The notes under the pieces are model-generated. The model was not told the origin of the DNA. It was given only the letters and a program-made list of their open reading frames with translations, and did no database searches. DNA of 64,000 nt from Arachis hypogaea (Eukaryota > Streptophyta > Magnoliopsida > Fabales > Fabaceae), in NCBI RefSeq assembly GCF_003086295.3, contig NC_092038.1:132545132-132609131 (forward strand), written 5' to 3'. The position numbers and the translations under genes are program-made. Below, piece after piece: positions 59,382 to 64,000 of the stretch; position 1 is the first letter of the stretch; every line of letters begins with the position of its first letter.

Positions 59382-61342
59382 TTTTCCGAGGGGCATTGAG
59401 AACAACACACTGAGCAGCTTAGCATATCCTGCTGGCTGCCGAAGCATGGTGACGTCTATCACAATTTGCCCAAATGTACTGTGGCTTTGTATGTCCTTTC
59501 TCATTTTAACAACAAAGCACAGACTAACTTACTGAGTCAAGGTTAAATTTCTCGTTAGCTTCCTCTGCTGTTCAGTAAATAGCAATGCCAGGAACCAGGC
59601 AATGTAAGATCAGCTTATAGATATACAAATCATATCATGTGATTTCTGTTTAGGAAGTCATAGCTAAAGAGGTGATGTCAGAAAATTCGAAGCAAAACTA
59701 GAAATCAATAACGGTATTGACCATTTTCTTTTTCTTTTATTTTTTAACCCAATCAGATTTGCTTATAACTTTCTGGCCTTTTGCACTTTACCCAAAGTGA
59801 TTCTTCTCTATTAGCATTAAAAAAGGGGTGAAGTTCTAGTTTGTTCTTTGAAATTGTAAATAGTTTTTATTTTAGTCCTTAAAATTATCAATTTAGTCTA
59901 TGAAGTTGTAATTTGCAAATCATTTATGTCTCTTAAAATGATCAGGAGTAGAATATAATTGTAAAGATTATGACATGAAATGTATTAGGAAATAAATTAA
60001 TATCCTTTGAAATTTATAGATTAAATTAATCATTTATTTACTTAAAAAGAAGTAGATACACATACACTCAAGTCAACTTAAAGCTAAGGACTAAAAAAGT
60101 AAAAACGTCATTTCCGGCCTTCAATAATAATTAGACTTTGTCTGACGCGCAAATTCACTCAGCAAAACAAACTATAACAGCTAACAGAAAAAACGAACCC
60201 TTTCTTGTCATGTAGGACGAATTGACAGTGAGGGGCAGGATCCTCCCATGAATATTTTAAATTGTTTGTCTCTTTGTCTACATTCTCCTTTGTTAAAACA
60301 AAAAATCCAAGTGAACGCTCAAATTGATTTTAACCAATTTGAGATTGAATCCTTTAGTTTTTTTATAAATTTTTTATTATTCTATAATTATTTGAGAATC
60401 ATCTTTAGATGGATTGATCTTTCATCACTTTACAAAGCACTAACTTATTTTATAATAATATTTTAAAAATTTAATTATATATAATAAAATTTAGATTTAG
60501 CTATTATGTATTTTAAAGACATATATTAAAATTATCATTAATAAAAAATTTTAAATTTTTTTATCTTAATAAATGCAAAAAGAAAAAGAATATTAGAAGC
60601 TAAACTTTGTATCATTTTTTTTAAAATTGATAATTTTAATTTATGTATTTAGAGCACATATTAACTAAATTCTAAACTCTATTAAAACATTATTTATCTA
60701 ACGTGTATACTAATAAAAAATTTATTAAAAGCAACCGAAAGAGCCATTTGAGTGGTTACACAAAAATGAAAAATTTATTTATCTAACTTGTCACTAAATT
60801 TGTTTCCATCATTATCATAATTTTATCTATATCTAAATTTTTTTAGAATTTATATATCTTGTACCCTAAAAACACATATTAAGTTTATAAATTAAAACAA
60901 ATATTAAAAATATAAAAAAATAAGTTTCTAATATATTTATTTTACATTCTTTAAATAAAAACATTTAAAATTTTTAAAATAAGAATATCCGAAATTGAAC
61001 TAAATTTATTTTTACTGAATTTCATACTAAATTTATTTAATAACTTACTGTAATATGAACTGAAATGAACTGCTATAGGATTATTGGTTCTCTGGCATTA
61101 CTCTTCGTAATATTCTTAATAAGTAGTTAAGTACCCGATTAAAATAAAAGCTGCAAAAGGTCAACGGAGTCGAAATTAAGATTGTCTGACTTGTTGCTTC
61201 CTGGCATGGATACAAGGTTTTGCAACACTCGTCAGCTGTCTCTTGAAAGAAGCATGCATCACTCGAAGCCGGCGAGGTAAACAAAGTCAGGGGAACCTAA
61301 CAACTTGCTCCCAGCTTATATGCACTTGAAGCATTGCATAAG
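59382..61342. other. PHS1 3' region and intergenic DNA, no gene seen
   Basis: The first few hundred bases are probably the PHS1 3' untranslated region. Between about 59830 and 60110 a TTAGTCC/GGACTAA-bearing stretch looks like a decayed MITE, but no clear TSD was found. The rest is AT-rich. Confidence 0.45.
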
Positions 61343-61354
61343 ATATGACATCAT

Positions 61355-61540
61355 CAACCAAATTAGGTTAGTTTAATAGTTAACTCACTGGTCCGCATAA
61401 ATAAGTGTCGGGATTCGAATCTCGCCTTGTATATACAGCAACTCAATAAGCCACCATCAAACTCTTAAATAGAACTCTAATCCATAACGGATTAGTTCTT
61501 GACCTGCTGGATTGAAAAATACGGTAGAAATAAAAAAAAA
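61355..61540 (+). mobile_element. tRNA-derived SINE, 186 bp, 12-bp TSD
   Basis: Polymerase III boxes are clear: an A-box-like TAGTTTAATAGT at 61369-61380 and a B-box GATTCGAATC at 61412-61421. It ends in an A tail. Flanks ATATGACATCAT (61343-61354) and ATATGACATAAT (61541-61552) match 11 of 12. Inner blocks (ACTCACTGGTCCGC, AGCAACTCAATAAGCC, AACGGATTAGTTCTTG) are shared with the copies at 28640-28819 and 29862-29982. Confidence 0.9.
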
Positions 61541-61552
61541 ATATGACATAAT

Positions 61553-61989
61553 TCATTATTTAAAAGAACCAAAAAAAAAAGTCACACCAATGTATTCTAT
61601 TGTAGAAACCTCAACTTATTCTATTGTAGATTTCAAGATATTATTATTGCTAAAGAGTTGACTGTAGTGATGGCACGAGTTGTATTTGGGAGGATTAGAG
61701 GGAAGACAATTCTTGAAAAAAGAAAACCACTCCAAAAGATTCTGAAGTAGATGAAAAAGATCCTAAAATATTGAAATAAAAAAAGACTTCTCTTAGTTGG
61801 ACTTGACAAAATTGTAAACATCTTTAAGAGAGCAATAAAATCAAATGACAATGCCAATGGTTAACCTATATTAATGACGCGTTTAACAACAAAGTTATCC
61901 AAAGATTGGGGAGGTTGGTGGTAACTATTTAAGAGTAGTCACATAATTGGATATACTCAGACTCAAAACTTTACAAAATGAGAATCTTT
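61553..61989. other. Intergenic DNA, no gene seen
   Basis: Nothing recognisable except a 14-bp direct repeat (TATTCTATTGTAGA near 61594 and 61617). Confidence 0.45.
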
Positions 61990-63781
61990 TGATGGTTTCA
62001 GTGACTAAGAGAAGGGGGTTGAATCTTAACCCCCTTTTTTGCTTGAATACACTTGCTGGACTTAGATAAAACTTTTCTGTTTTTAGCTCGTCCCTAGCCA
62101 CGAGACATTTTCATTTTATCTCGTCACTTGACATGAGATATTTTTAATTTTTCATCTGAACAGTAAAAACATAATTGAAGTAGGAAGAGAGGGAGAAGAT
62201 TACACCAGATATATCCTAGTTCAGCTGCTAAGTGCAGTGCAGCCTACATCCAGTCTCCATCACAACAATGATGGAATTTCACTATAATCATCCAGATTAC
62301 AGATTGTAAAGTGCTAACCCAACTTACAAGGGGATTCCCACAGAATCATGAAACACAACACAGATGTACAAAGGAACTCTAAGACATCTATGGTTTTTTC
62401 TTTTAATTTTGCACTCTCTGCCTTTTTCCGCTCTATGGCTTTTTCTTACAAACCTCACTGTTTGCCTTTTTCCATGAGACTCAAGACATGACAAAATTAA
62501 ACAGAAAAATATTAAACAGAAAACATTGAAGGAGAAGAAGAACTGCTAGCTTAGGTAGCTCTGAGAACTCTGTGCCTTGCACTCTCAAACCTTACTCCTT
62601 GCTTCAAACAGTGGTTGTTCACTCTTTTTATAGAAGAGGGAAGCCTCCACACTTGAAGCCAAAACTCAAGCTTAACTTCTTTTCCTTCAAGAAACAGATC
62701 CGGTTCGGCCACACAGAGAGAGAAGAGATAACCATGCAAAACCCAACATGCAATTACCTCTAGTCCTTCCTTGGTCATCACTCTTCATCAATCCGAGCGC
62801 TCCATCCTTGGCTTCCTCTCCAAGATGGATTTCTGGCCCTTGATGCTTCATGATGATGATGACTTCATCTGCTCCAATCTCTGTCTCTTCCATCACTTCG
62901 CCACTCTAGCTACTTCCTGTGGTGGTTGAGCAGAATCAGAGATAAGCCATCCTCCAAAGATCTTCCTTGCTGGCCGAATCTTCATCTTTCTTTTTGAGTA
63001 TGAAAGATCCGAGATTACCTCACCAAATCTTACCACTTTTTGGTGATAATCTTAGCCACAGCATACTTTTCTTTTTCGTGCCATCAACTCGATGGTCTTT
63101 AGGCTTGCTTTCCCTTCCTTTCGGTAGCTCTATGTAGCTTCCATGGCTTCCTGGTTAATGACCGAAGGAAGAAGAAAAAATAGATGAGAGAGAAGAGAGA
63201 AGATGAAGAAAAGCAATAAAGTGTGCTTGAATAAATTAATTAAAATGGGTTGCTTTTACTTCCCTTTGATTGAGTAGCGTGTAGCATTGATGATCACCAT
63301 CATGTCAATTACACTTTATCTCTCATAGTTCCCATGCATTTATTAACTCCACTTTAAAGAGATTTGAATTCCATCATATGGTTTGAGTGGAGTCCGTTGG
63401 GAGTGTGCAGCATAATTAAAGAAATGGGTTTTATTTGTTAAAAGGATAAAGCAATATTGTGTGCCCCATCTCCTTTTGATTTCGGTCCAAGCAAGTTGGT
63501 CATTTACCAACAATAAATTTGGGCTTGCACATTTACATTTGGCCCAACAATAATTCAGCTTCACTTTGTTGATTATGATCTTTGAAATAAAGGCTGAACA
63601 AAATTTACACTTGGGCTTTGCAACATTTCTTTTATTTTGTTCGGCCCAATTAAAAATCCTGCATCACAAAATTATTAATTAAGTAAATATGAATTAAGAT
63701 CAAATTAATAATTTTGTAATTAAATATTTTAATAATGTTTGTTCATCATCAAAATTAAACAAGAGTTTTCCAAACTCATCA
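61990..63781 (-). repeat. Probable LTR of a copia-like element, minus strand, 1.8 kb
   Basis: On the minus strand the sequence starts TGATGAGTTTGG directly after a GGGGGAGA polypurine tract and ends CTGAAACCATCA at 61990, giving TGATG...CATCA ends. The interior is non-coding. In this reading it is the 3' LTR of an element running leftward out of the window's right edge. The partner LTR is outside the window, so the outer limit is inferred from the end symmetry only. Confidence 0.5.
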
Positions 63782-64000
63782 ATCTCCCCCTTGATGACAA
63801 ACATTATTAAAATTGAAATGGAAAGAAATTAAAGATTGAGTAAAGAATACTCCCTTTGAATTTTGAATTTCTCCCCCTTTCTAAATGTCACATGGCTTCC
63901 CCTTAATGTATGCTATTTTACCAAGGGAAGCACTAACCTATAACTTTTGAATCAAGCTTCAAGTAACAATGTTATTTAGCATATTTATTCATGATGCTAA
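63782..64000 (-). mobile_element. Interior 3' end of a copia-like element (partial)
   Basis: On the minus strand there are two purine blocks, GAAAGGGGGAGAAATTC (about 63870-63885) and CATCAAGGGGGAGATTGATG next to the LTR. The phrase TTTGTCATCAAGGGGGAGA is characteristic of the region before the 3' LTR in plant Ty1/copia elements. No coding frame lies within the window. Confidence 0.65.

Noticed and set aside
61412..61421. B-box that could indicate a tRNA gene
   Set aside because: No cloverleaf can be drawn; the surrounding A tail and 12-bp duplication show a SINE.

Overview
This looks like a window of nuclear DNA from a eudicot plant, probably a legume; peanut (Arachis) type is my best guess, from the style of the repeats. 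It is very AT-rich, genes are sparse and split by introns, and most recognisable sequence is transposable elements, many nested in one another. No bacterial-type gene organisation, CRISPR array or rRNA is visible. The species call is inference.

Three host genes look intact. (1) A small single-exon gene on the minus strand at 24213-24581 encodes a SIAMESE-related (SMR6-type) cyclin-dependent kinase inhibitor. (2) A ten-exon minus-strand gene at 41449-46360 encodes a 590-residue plastid-targeted protein related to anthranilate phosphoribosyltransferase but lacking that enzyme's signature motifs. (3) An eight-exon plus-strand gene at 56524-59381 encodes a 299-residue POOR HOMOLOGOUS SYNAPSIS 1 (PHS1) protein. 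I rebuilt both split genes by hand; all junctions are GT-AG and both frames close exactly. A broken pectin methylesterase fragment lies at 10981-11398. The three genes have no evident functional link.

Layout, left to right: AT-rich DNA with a SINE (2041-2168); a complete LTR retrotransposon (3948-9010, TSD TAAAT) that keeps only a gag scrap but has an unusual array of short hairpins and three copies of its polypurine-tract block; a hAT-type MITE (10055-10714); the pectinesterase relic; a 7.1-kb hAT transposon (13197-20340) with a decayed transposase and a 2.9-kb long-TIR Mutator-like element inside it (17212-20094, TSD ATTTTTATT); smaller MITEs; the SMR gene; a MULE-type MITE (25151-25989); a Helitron (27497-30156) carrying a hAT element that itself carries a SINE; two hAT MITEs (32429-32994 and 33777-34402); tandem repeats; a LINE relic split by another hAT MITE (about 38840-40970).

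The right half holds the phosphoribosyltransferase-like gene, a second LTR element (46939-51581, TSD ATATT) with a solo LTR of the first family nested in it (47815-48342, TSD GTTAC), a 3.1-kb MULE carrying a plant-mobile-domain pseudogene (53228-56324, TSD TAAATTTTG) that ends 200 bp before the PHS1 start codon, PHS1 itself with a MULE MITE in intron 4, a tRNA-derived SINE (61355-61540), and at the edge a long copia-like LTR in minus orientation (about 61990-63781). Most element boundaries rest on target-site duplications read directly from the sequence. Family names are inferred from TSD length, terminal sequences and residual protein similarity, without a database search.
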